From assembly GCA_044224215.1 (NCBI GenBank), contig JBGAKX010000005.1, positions 1 through 64,000 of the forward strand: 64,000 nt of DNA. Reading direction: 5' to 3'. Within the stretch, counting starts at the first letter, position 1; each line of letters opens with the position of its first letter. Position numbers and translations under genes: made by a program. Shown piece after piece: positions 22,092-29,785 of this stretch. Source of the DNA: DAOMFM01 sp035429825. GTDB taxonomy: Bacteria > Acidobacteriota > Blastocatellia > UBA7656 > JADIYM01. The notes beneath the pieces were generated by a model, which ran no database searches, had not been told where the DNA came from, and saw only the letters and a program-made list of their open reading frames with translations.

Positions 22092-23363
22092 ATGAAGAAG
22101 ACGACGCTCATCGCCCTCGTCGCGTTCGTGATCGCGAGTCTCTCAATGGTCCGTCCCGCTCAAGCGGGCGTGGGGGACAGCATTCGCAGGCTTGCGGTGT
22201 ACGACGCGGGAATCGCCGAGTTCCTTGAAGAACGGACGCTCAGCCTGCAACCGGGCACGAACACGATCGAATGGCGCAGCCTGATGCCCAAGGCAATGCT
22301 CAACACACTGCGCGTCACCGTCGAAGGCGCCGACATCCTGCGTCAGGACGTGACGTACGACGGAGCCGACATCGCGGGCAACAAGACTCCCGTCCTTCAC
22401 CTCGTCGTCGACAACCGCGGCGCGGCGGCATCACGCCGTGTCCTCGTCGACTACCTCGCCCCGGACATCGACTGGCGCAGCGACTACACGCTCGCGCTCG
22501 AACCGGGCACGAACGGTGCGCCTCCGACCTCCGCGACGCTCGACTCGTGGGTCACGATGCAGAACAGGACCGGCGCCGACCTGCATGCCGCGTCCGTCGA
22601 CCTGATCGCGGGCGACATCAATCTCGTCGGAGGCGACGCCGCGCAGTACCGCCAACTCGCGTATCAGGCCAACGCGCAGATGGCATCGTACGACAGCTCG
22701 TCGACGGAGGCGGGTGTCGGCGGCGCCGTCGTCAGCGGATTGAGCGTGTTCACGCGGTTCTCGCTCGGGCGCGACATTTCGCTCAACTCGAACACGCCCC
22801 TGTGCCGGTTTCCGCTGTTCCAGCACGCAAGGATGGCTGTCGAGGAGCGAAAGGTATTCGAGAACGAGTACTCCGTGCAGACGCTCGCGCGGGGGAACTT
22901 TGTCCTGATCCCCGTCGGGCTCGAGGTTCGGATTGTCACAAAGAACACGACGGGAGCGCCGATGCCCGCAGGCACGGTCACGATCTATGCGCGATCCGGC
23001 GAGTTCTTTGGGATCGTCGGCCAGGACCGCGTGGGATTCACGCCGGAAGGGCAGGAGTTCAGCGTGTCGCAGGGTCGTTCGACGACGCTGCTCGGCACTC
23101 GCCGTGTGCTCGAGCGGCGCGTCGACGGGCCGTCGAGCACGGACAGGCTCGTGACCAAGATCGAGGTGGTTCTGACCAACCGATCGTCGGTCGCGGCCGA
23201 GGCCTACGTGCGCGAGGGAATCGAGCAGTACGACGACAATCACTGGACCGTGCTGGAGAGCACGCATCCGAGCGAACGCATCGGTTCCAACAAGTTGCAG
23301 TTCAAAGTCACGGTGCCGGCGAACGGATCGACGACCATCGCCTATACGGTCGAAAACCGCTAG
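22092..23363 (+). CDS. DUF4139-domain secreted protein
   Basis: The 423-residue protein has a clear signal peptide (MKKTTLIALVAFVIASLSMVRPAQA) and a strong ribosome site (AAGGAG). The body is nearly all beta strand and matches the DUF4139 pattern: an N-terminal region with VYDAGIAEFLEERTLSL and WRSLMPKAMLNTLRV, the central WRSDYTLAL motif, and a C-terminal VTKIEVVLTNRSSVAAEAYVREGI ... W part. In animals DUF4139 proteins relate to the Mucoidy inhibitor A family; the bacterial role is unknown. No catalytic residues can be named. It is followed 33 bases later by a small membrane protein gene. Confidence 0.8.
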   Translation: MKKTTLIALVAFVIASLSMVRPAQAGVGDSIRRLAVYDAGIAEFLEERTLSLQPGTNTIEWRSLMPKAMLNTLRVTVEGADILRQDVTYDGADIAGNKTPVLHLVVDNRGAAASRRVLVDYLAPDIDWRSDYTLALEPGTNGAPPTSATLDSWVTMQNRTGADLHAASVDLIAGDINLVGGDAAQYRQLAYQANAQMASYDSSSTEAGVGGAVVSGLSVFTRFSLGRDISLNSNTPLCRFPLFQHARMAVEERKVFENEYSVQTLARGNFVLIPVGLEVRIVTKNTTGAPMPAGTVTIYARSGEFFGIVGQDRVGFTPEGQEFSVSQGRSTTLLGTRRVLERRVDGPSSTDRLVTKIEVVLTNRSSVAAEAYVREGIEQYDDNHWTVLESTHPSERIGSNKLQFKVTVPANGSTTIAYTVENR

Positions 23364-23396
23364 TGTCGTTTTGGCAATCGTGGTATTGAGGGCCGC

Positions 23397-23876
23397 ATGA
23401 TACTACGAGCGCTTCTCTTCATTCGCCTGCCGATCGTCCTGATTGTCATCTGGACGGTGATGCGTTTCCTGATGGGAACGGCGTTTAACCAGCCGTATGC
23501 CCCTCGTGGAAACGCGGTGTTCTCGATCATCAACCTCACGGTGATCTCAGCGATCTACTACGGCGCGCTCTCCAAGCGCATCGGACACTTCTCGTGGATC
23601 GGCACGATCCTTATCGGCGTGCTGATCGCCGAGGTCGCGCAGGTAATGATCTTCTCGGCGACCGGGTTGAGCTTCATGCTTGGACGCACGACCTACTTCA
23701 CGCATTGGGATGCGTTGAACCTTCCCGAGGGAACCGTTCCGACGATGGGCCAGGCGATGGGAATACGGGCCATGGCGTTCATCTTCGCGCCCATTTCGGG
23801 GATCGTCACGGTCGTGGTTGGGCGACTCCTTGCAGGCCTCGCTCCTGGCGCAAGGGCGGGGGCCGCAGCGGAGTAG
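23397..23876 (+). CDS. Hypothetical small integral membrane protein
   Basis: The 159-residue protein has four strongly hydrophobic segments (about residues 5-27, 42-58, 66-90 and 124-148), with few charged residues between them. I do not recognise a family. It begins 33 bases after the DUF4139 gene on the same strand and may be cotranscribed with it. Its C-terminus faces a convergent small gene 23 bases away. Codon use is like that of its neighbours, which supports a real gene. Confidence 0.7.
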   Translation: MILRALLFIRLPIVLIVIWTVMRFLMGTAFNQPYAPRGNAVFSIINLTVISAIYYGALSKRIGHFSWIGTILIGVLIAEVAQVMIFSATGLSFMLGRTTYFTHWDALNLPEGTVPTMGQAMGIRAMAFIFAPISGIVTVVVGRLLAGLAPGARAGAAAE

Positions 23877-23899
23877 CTCGACAGCGAACCTGCCGTCGG

Positions 23900-24145
23900 T
23901 CAGGTCCGGCTCGCAGACACCAACGAACACTCGGCCGAGCAGTAGGTTGCTCGGCCGGGTGGTCGGATTGCGCGCTCGCCAAGGACATAGACACCGCACG
24001 TCGCGCACGGCACCATCAGCCGGCGCGCATCGCGCGTTCGCGCGGCCGAGCCGTCAGGTCGCTGCACGGGATCGACCGCCGCGCCCACCGCCTTCGCGAT
24101 CAGGAACGCAAAGAACGCAGCAACGATCATTCTGAGAATGTCCAT
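23900..24145 (-). CDS. PP0621-like small zinc-ribbon membrane protein
   Basis: The 81-residue protein starts with a hydrophobic helix (MDILRMIVAAFFAFLIAKAV) and ends with a compact metal-binding motif: MVPCATCGVYV, 18 residues, YCSAECS, giving four cysteines suited to one Zn2+. This helix-plus-ribbon layout matches the small PP0621 family, whose role is unknown. A GC-rich inverted repeat (CCCCAG/CTGGGG at 24154-24172) lies in its leader. Confidence 0.75.
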   Translation of the reverse strand: MDILRMIVAAFFAFLIAKAVGAAVDPVQRPDGSAARTRDARRLMVPCATCGVYVLGERAIRPPGRATYCSAECSLVSASRT

Positions 24146-24316
24146 CGTCCGTCCCCCAGTCGCCAGCTGGGGAAAACGATACCACGGCCGGGTGCCGTGT
24201 GTCGGGACGCAATCCGGGCCTGGGGGCTCCCGTGAGCGTGCCCGTGTTCCTATGTAGAATGCCTACTATTCCGCATTCGGCGAGCATGCAACGGACGGTC
24301 GGCCGTCACGCTTGAC

Positions 24317-26110
24317 TCAGCTCTTCCCGAATACAGCAACACTGATCGTCAACGTAGTGGTTCGAGGCGGCTGGTCGGTCGCGGAACGAGTCACAACGTC
24401 TCCCGGCACGTGCCATTTTTCGACGAGATACGAAACGATAGCCTCTGTTCTCTCGTCGGCGATTCCCGCGTGTTCACCCGGTTCCCCGCCGCCCGTGACC
24501 GTCCCCCGAAGCATCGGATACTCGGAGATGCTTTGGCCGGCAATATCGAGCGTCGCCGCAATCGCTGGCGTAACGACTGCGCTGTTGCGAGCGAACACAA
24601 GTGGCTCGAGCGTCGCGTTCACGCGAACAAGGACCACCCTGGCGTCCGCAATTGCGACCCGTTGACGGATATCTTCGACGATCAACTCGAGTGCGTCGCT
24701 GCTGACGTCGTGGTCGCTCAAGTAGACAATCCTGATGCCGAGCGGTTCGCCTGGTCCGGTGAACAGCGAGTAGGTAACGAGTTGGGCTGGTTCGGGAAGG
24801 CGAAGCCCGCGTAACTCCTCCGCAGTACGCGTCACGAGCTGTTCCTGGATCCTTGCCACCGTCGGAGGCTCTTCAATCTTTGGCGACTCTGCACTTCGCC
24901 TGAGCAGATTCGCCGTCGTTGTCGGAATCTGAACGAGCTGGATAGACATCGAGTCCACAGGCTCACCCAGTTTCTGCGCAATCAAGTTCTTGAAGTCGCC
25001 ACTTTCGATGTCGGTGTAGGGTTTGCTCGTGAAAACGGTGAGTTGCAGGTTTGTCTTGCCGGCGTCGTCGGATACATTCAGCGCTCCAAGATAGGAACGC
25101 TGAGAGCCGTCGGGCATCCGCGCGAAACTGGACTGCCAAACAGTCTGGACGACCTGGCGAAGTCTGGCATCTTGCTGCTGCGAGAGGATTTCCGACTTGA
25201 GTTGACTAAACGACCTGCTCAGCGGAACGAGTGTTATCAGGATGATCACCGTGACGGACAGCAGCCGTCCGGGAAGAGTTCCGATCCGCTGGAGCTTCTG
25301 GAGCGTGGGAAGCGCATCGATGCGCCTCTGGACAAACCGGCTCTCCGGATCATCATATTTCCACGCGGTCACGCGCTCCCGAACGGCATCCGTATCAATG
25401 TGAAGGATCAGATACACGATCATCGCCGTGAACGTGATCGCGACAAGGTTTGTGAAGAAGAGCAGGCCGCCACCCATGGCGACCTGTCTTCCCTCAGTCG
25501 GATCGAGGCTCACAGCGACGCCAAGTCCGTACCCGACAACGCACAGTGGCGGCATCAACGCCACGGCAATGGCAACACCCGGGATCGAGGTTGCGATGCC
25601 CTTGACGTCCTTGCAGGTCGCAAGCGACCCAATGGCGCCCGAAAAGAGTGCAACGGCCAGATCTAGCGTGTTTGGATGTGTCCGGCTGAGTATCTCGCCA
25701 GTGATCTCCTTGAACGGCAGCACGCCCACCAGCAGCAACGCGAAACCGATTGCAAGAGCGCAGCTCAATACGAGCTTCACAAACCCCCGTACGCCAAGGA
25801 CGAGGTCCCCCGCCGCCAGCGCAAGGCCGCACGCGAGTATCGGCCCCATGAGGGGAGAGATGAGCATCGCGCCGATGATGACGGCCGGACTATTCAGGAC
25901 GAGGCCGAGCGTGGCGATACCGGCTGAAAACAGGGCCTGCAGCCAGTAGCTTCCGTCAAGCATGGTTGCCGACTGCTCGAGCTCAATATAGAGGCCGACC
26001 TTGCGCTCCTCCGTGATTCCTATGCTCGACGCCACCCGATCCCGAATTGCATTCAGACGGTAGAGCGCTGGAGGGGAGTGTGTCCGTTCCGGGCTAGACA
26101 CGAGATTCAC
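24317..26110 (-). CDS. DUF389-family multipass membrane protein
   Basis: The 597-residue protein has a DUF389 core in residues about 20-310: GSYWLQALFSAGIATLGLVLNSPAVIIGAMLISPLMGPIL, SIPGVAIAVALMPPLCVVGYGL, and about eight transmembrane segments. The C-terminal 250 residues lack hydrophobic helices and probably form an extracytoplasmic domain; its end (DERTEAIVSYLVEKWHVPGDVV) resembles the helix-strand pattern of OmpA-type C-terminal domains, which is a weak similarity. DUF389 proteins are widespread but unassigned. The upstream gene on the same strand encodes an HATPase regulator, so the pair may be a stress-response unit. No clear ribosome site was seen. Confidence 0.85.
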   Translation of the reverse strand: MNLVSSPERTHSPPALYRLNAIRDRVASSIGITEERKVGLYIELEQSATMLDGSYWLQALFSAGIATLGLVLNSPAVIIGAMLISPLMGPILACGLALAAGDLVLGVRGFVKLVLSCALAIGFALLLVGVLPFKEITGEILSRTHPNTLDLAVALFSGAIGSLATCKDVKGIATSIPGVAIAVALMPPLCVVGYGLGVAVSLDPTEGRQVAMGGGLLFFTNLVAITFTAMIVYLILHIDTDAVRERVTAWKYDDPESRFVQRRIDALPTLQKLQRIGTLPGRLLSVTVIILITLVPLSRSFSQLKSEILSQQQDARLRQVVQTVWQSSFARMPDGSQRSYLGALNVSDDAGKTNLQLTVFTSKPYTDIESGDFKNLIAQKLGEPVDSMSIQLVQIPTTTANLLRRSAESPKIEEPPTVARIQEQLVTRTAEELRGLRLPEPAQLVTYSLFTGPGEPLGIRIVYLSDHDVSSDALELIVEDIRQRVAIADARVVLVRVNATLEPLVFARNSAVVTPAIAATLDIAGQSISEYPMLRGTVTGGGEPGEHAGIADERTEAIVSYLVEKWHVPGDVVTRSATDQPPRTTTLTISVAVFGKS

Positions 26111-26196
26111 GTTCGACCACCAAGTCGCACGGCGCAGGCAACGAGCACACGAGTAACCTGGCGTCAGGTATGACTATGAAGCGCTGCTTGGCGAGA

Positions 26197-27054
26197 TCAG
26201 ACATCGTCATCATCGGTTGAACGCTCCAGATACTTGATAAGGAGCACTTCGTTTCCCTTCTCGTTGAAGATGACTTCGTCAACAAGCTGCGACGCCATCA
26301 GGATACCAAATCCACCAGGGCGCATTCCCTGCGTCTCGCGAACAGCCATGTGGGCAATCGGGTCACTCATCGGGTTCGAGGTGGCCGAGTGTGCAAGATT
26401 TTCTGGATCGAATCCCGCGCCGGGGTCCCGAAAGTGATAGATCACCGCACCGCGTCCGCGCACGATCGACACGTCGACGGTGGTACCCGCGTCAAAACCA
26501 GCACCGTGTTCCATCGCATTGAGCAGAATTTCGCGAAACGCCCGGAGCAGCGCGGCCCGCTCGCTGCTCGGGACATCCGATTGAAGCTCATCCACAAACT
26601 GAACGATCCGGTCCGCTGTCATCGGTCTACTCGACGCTCGAAGCGTGAGCCACGTGTTCGACGCAGAAACAACCTCGATGCCGTCACGCCAGTGCTCGGT
26701 CTTGATCGCACGACGAACTGCCTCCTCGAAATCGCCGGCGGCGAATGGCTCACCAAAACATGCAAACGCATGGCTCCGAAGTACGTCGACAATGCGGTCC
26801 TGGGGAGACCCGGCTACGAGCAGAATGACTCTCATTCCAGGCGAGATGCCGTTCGCTTCGTCGAGAAATGCGAGATCCGCCTCAACAGGCAGGTCCGACT
26901 GCGTCACAACGACGTCATAGCCCCCACCGCGCATGAGCCTCAGAGCGCCTATTCCGTTCGACACCGACGCGATTCCACAGCTCTCGCTGGCAGCCACCCG
27001 TTCGAGCAGGGCGAGCGTTGCCGAATCACGGCCGACGTAGAGGAGATTTGGCAC
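26197..27054 (-). CDS. Pseudo-receiver plus anti-sigma-type HATPase regulator
   Basis: The protein joins a receiver-like N-terminal domain to an RsbW-type HATPase_c_2 domain. In the receiver fold the acidic pair reads YVGRDS, the phospho-acceptor position reads VVVTQSDLP (Gln for Asp), and the Lys position reads CFGEPF (Glu for Lys), so it should not be phosphorylated. The HATPase domain keeps its ATP boxes: FREILLNAMEHGAGF, FRDPGAGFDPENL and GGFGILMASQLVDEV. Such proteins bind sigma factors or anti-sigma antagonists. The GTG at 27054 is chosen because the receiver strand starts there; the frame stays open to 27312, and 86 more codons (including ATGs at 27288 and 27261) could be coding. It is likely cotranscribed with the DUF389 gene downstream. 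Confidence 0.75.
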   Translation of the reverse strand: MPNLLYVGRDSATLALLERVAASESCGIASVSNGIGALRLMRGGGYDVVVTQSDLPVEADLAFLDEANGISPGMRVILLVAGSPQDRIVDVLRSHAFACFGEPFAAGDFEEAVRRAIKTEHWRDGIEVVSASNTWLTLRASSRPMTADRIVQFVDELQSDVPSSERAALLRAFREILLNAMEHGAGFDAGTTVDVSIVRGRGAVIYHFRDPGAGFDPENLAHSATSNPMSDPIAHMAVRETQGMRPGGFGILMASQLVDEVIFNEKGNEVLLIKYLERSTDDDDV

Positions 27055-27478
27055 GGTGTCACTTGAAGATGGGACGCGCGCAGCGTCGAGCGGCCGGACC
27101 ACGCCAGCCACCGGAACGTCAGGAGTCTGCAGCACGTCGTATACGTCGAGCAAGAGGGTTTCTTGTCGCGATGTTACGCCGCTCGGCAAATCAGCAACAG
27201 CACGATGTCTGGCGAGTTGAGTGCAGTGCGAAACGCAAGGTTTGCGACGTCGTGACTCCATACTGCCCGAGTGCGGCGAGAACAACATCGCGGCGAGGAG
27301 GATGTCTCGCACGTTGCGAGACGCTACGCAGTGTTTGTCCGACGCGAGGTGCGCGTGGTCGTGTCACCGGTCTTGGCGCGTTTCACAGCCCAATGGCTGC
27401 AGGGCTGGGGCTGTCTCTATGCCGACATCATCGCGGCGTGGTTGATCGAAATCGGGCCGGGCCATATGATGCAAACCA
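27055..27478. other. Divergent intergenic region with inverted repeat (regulator / ClC)
   Basis: If the regulator starts at 27054, this 424-base stretch is intergenic. It holds a perfect dyad GTCTCGCA-CGT-TGCGAGAC at 27304-27322 and, near the right end, the ClC promoter. The left 250 bases are open in the regulator frame and could instead encode an N-terminal extension. No small gene or RNA is evident. Confidence 0.4.
27442..27470 (+). promoter_or_regulatory. Candidate promoter of the ClC gene
   Basis: TTGATC (27442-27447) and TATGAT (27465-27470) are 17 bases apart. The ATG at 27479 is only eight bases after the -10, so use of this promoter implies a leaderless message or a later start, for example GTG 27560 with GGAG upstream. 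Confidence 0.5.
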
Positions 27479-29341
27479 ATGCGCCTGATTCGCAGAGTCA
27501 GAGCCGCGTGGCGCCTCGGGGGACGGCGAGGCGCGGAAGCCGGAGCTCTCCGGGTCCTGGTGTCGCTCCTCCCGTCCGAGCGGCAACGTGTCTTCGCTCT
27601 CACGATCGTTGCCGGAGTCGTGTGTGGCGCTGTTGCCGTTGCGTTTCACCTCGCGATCCGTCTCGCCGAGCGGTTCCTGATCGACCGCTCGTTTTCGGCG
27701 CCCGGAACATGGCAAGTCATACTGGTGATTGCGACGCCGACACTCGGTGGACTCGTGTGCGGCCTCCTCCTTCACTACGTATTTCCGGGAGCTCGTGGCA
27801 GTGGAATACCCCAGGTAAAGGCCGCGTACGCCGTCAATGGCGGCCGCGTTCCGCTTCGGGACGCCGTGGGCAAGTTTCTCGTCGGCGCACTACAGATTGG
27901 ATCTGGCGCGTCGCTTGGCCGCGAAGGTCCAACGGTCCACATATGTGCAGGCGTTGTGAGCCGCCTCGGACGCATGGCGGCGCTGTCGCGTCCAAACCTC
28001 GCGCGACTGCTGCCGGTCGGCGCCGCTGCAGGCATCGCGGCGGCGTTCAACGCGCCCATTGCCGCGGTCACGTTTGCACTCGAGGAGATCGTGGGCGATC
28101 TCGATCAGACCATGCTCTCTGGAGTGGTCGTTGCCGCCGCCCTCGCAGCAGTCACCGAGCGCGGTGTCCTCGGCGAACACCCCGTGTTCGCCGTTCCTCG
28201 CGGATACGGACTACACTACGCGTCGTCACTCGGTCTGTATGCGTTTCTCGGAATCCTTGCAGGTTTCGCGTCACTCGGGTTCACTGAATCGCTCCTGAAA
28301 CTGCGCGCGCGTTTTCTCGCGATGACGATCGTTCCGAAATGGGCGCAACCCGCTCTTGGAGGCCTGGTGACGGGAAGCCTCGCTGTCGTGGCTGCCGTAT
28401 GGCTTCAGACCGGGGGTGTCACGGGTGGCGGCTATGACACGCTTCTCGAAGCGCTCTCAGGAAACCTTGGTTTCAAGGTCCTGCTCGTGCTTGGTGGGCT
28501 GAAGCTTGTCGCAACTGTTTTCAGCTACAGCAGCGGAGGTGCGGGCGGTATCTTCGCTCCTGCACTTTTCATTGGCGGAATGCTCGGCGGCGCGGTGGGA
28601 TGGTGCGATGTGGCTTTGTTTCATCACCCGCAATCCGAGGTCGGCGCCTTTGCGCTCGTCGGCATGGGGGCTGTGTTTGCTGGGATCATCCGCGCGCCTA
28701 TTACGTCTGTGCTCATCATCTTTGAGATGACGGACGGATACTCGCTCGTACTCCCACTCATGATCGCAAACATGACGGCGTACGGTCTGGCGCGCCGTTG
28801 GCGTCCGACACCCATATACGACGCGTTGCTCGAGCAGGATGGAATCCACCTGCCGCACAGGCGCGGCACGGTCAGCCACGCGCTCGAACTCGTGCGAGTC
28901 TCTGATGCGATGACCGTTGACCTGGTCACCCTGCCAGCCGCGTTGACCACTGACGAGGCCGCCAGGCGGACACAGGAGCTCAGTCATTCAACTTACCCGA
29001 TCGTTGACGAGCGAGGTGTGTTTGGTGGATTGGTTACGCGAAACAGAATGCGGCGCGTCGTCGCGGAAGGTTCCGGTAACGACGAGCTTCAGAAGATCGC
29101 CGATCGCGCCAATTATGTCTATCCGGACTATGCGCTCACGCGCGCAGCAGTACGTATGAACAACCAGGGCGTGTCGCAACTGGCGGTTGTCGACCGCGCA
29201 GACGGCCGGCTCGTCGGGTTGATCGCAATGTCGGATATCGTGCGGGCTCAGGCACGCGCCGTCGAAGAGATCAGCGATATCGACGTTTCCATCGTCCCTC
29301 GCTCGAAAGCGACCGCTTCAGAAGACTTCTACCGAGGATGA
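27479..29341 (+). CDS. ClC-family H+/Cl- exchanger with C-terminal CBS pair
   Basis: The 620-residue membrane protein carries the ClC selectivity motifs GSGIP (107-111), GREGP (147-151) and GIFAPALF (near 359), and a pair of CBS domains from about 455 to the C-terminus. Glu149 in GREGP is the external gating glutamate, and the double Glu202-Glu203 in FALEEIVGD matches the internal proton glutamate of the E. coli exchanger, so proton-coupled chloride exchange is expected rather than a channel. CBS domains usually bind adenine nucleotides and may gate it. Role: chloride and pH or osmotic balance. A start 27 codons downstream (27560) is possible, because the first residues are Arg-rich and lack a ribosome site. 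Confidence 0.92.
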   Translation: MRLIRRVRAAWRLGGRRGAEAGALRVLVSLLPSERQRVFALTIVAGVVCGAVAVAFHLAIRLAERFLIDRSFSAPGTWQVILVIATPTLGGLVCGLLLHYVFPGARGSGIPQVKAAYAVNGGRVPLRDAVGKFLVGALQIGSGASLGREGPTVHICAGVVSRLGRMAALSRPNLARLLPVGAAAGIAAAFNAPIAAVTFALEEIVGDLDQTMLSGVVVAAALAAVTERGVLGEHPVFAVPRGYGLHYASSLGLYAFLGILAGFASLGFTESLLKLRARFLAMTIVPKWAQPALGGLVTGSLAVVAAVWLQTGGVTGGGYDTLLEALSGNLGFKVLLVLGGLKLVATVFSYSSGGAGGIFAPALFIGGMLGGAVGWCDVALFHHPQSEVGAFALVGMGAVFAGIIRAPITSVLIIFEMTDGYSLVLPLMIANMTAYGLARRWRPTPIYDALLEQDGIHLPHRRGTVSHALELVRVSDAMTVDLVTLPAALTTDEAARRTQELSHSTYPIVDERGVFGGLVTRNRMRRVVAEGSGNDELQKIADRANYVYPDYALTRAAVRMNNQGVSQLAVVDRADGRLVGLIAMSDIVRAQARAVEEISDIDVSIVPRSKATASEDFYRG

Positions 29342-29785
29342 GCTGGTTGAAGGATGGCACGGCCCGCGACCCCTGGCCGCCGGTGCTTCGAGCGGCCGCA
29401 ACCTGCAGAATCGTGCACGATTCTCGGCAGCTCCTCGAGTCGCGCACTCGTCCGCGGCCGGCTCTGGCCACGCAAAGAAGAATTGAAGGGCTTCTCAACT
29501 CGGAGTACGCTATGTCCGTCCCCAACCCTGGTTAGTGTGATTCCTTCCAAGTCACTATGGATTTGACGTCACGTCAGACGGTTGCCGGAACCTCGTTCTG
29601 CATGCCGAATTCATTCTTCAGCGACGTTGTCAGGCTGAACCGCCTCGGGACCGTCAACGGTTGTTCGCCCGGCCGAAACCGATTGTGCGCGACGTCGCGT
29701 GCTGATGCTGTCGATTCTGGCTGTGCGGCCGGTTCATAAGTGCCTGTCCAGCTCGGTCGGGATCGCACAAGGAGCTCAATCAGAA
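29342..29785. other. 444-base intergenic region with an 18-bp perfect palindrome
   Basis: No convincing gene lies between the ClC gene and the diheme peroxidase gene; frames here have poor codon use. It holds the palindrome AGAATCGTGCACGATTCT at 29407-29424, a TGACGTCA at 29567, and GCGACGTCGC near 29690. The 18-bp palindrome could be an operator for the downstream gene, about 360 bases away, or part of a terminator for ClC. No sigma54-type element was found. Confidence 0.55.

Noticed and set aside
24154..24172. GC-rich hairpin upstream of the small zinc-ribbon gene considered as a riboswitch
   Set aside because: A single six-bp stem is not enough for a riboswitch, and no conserved core was seen.
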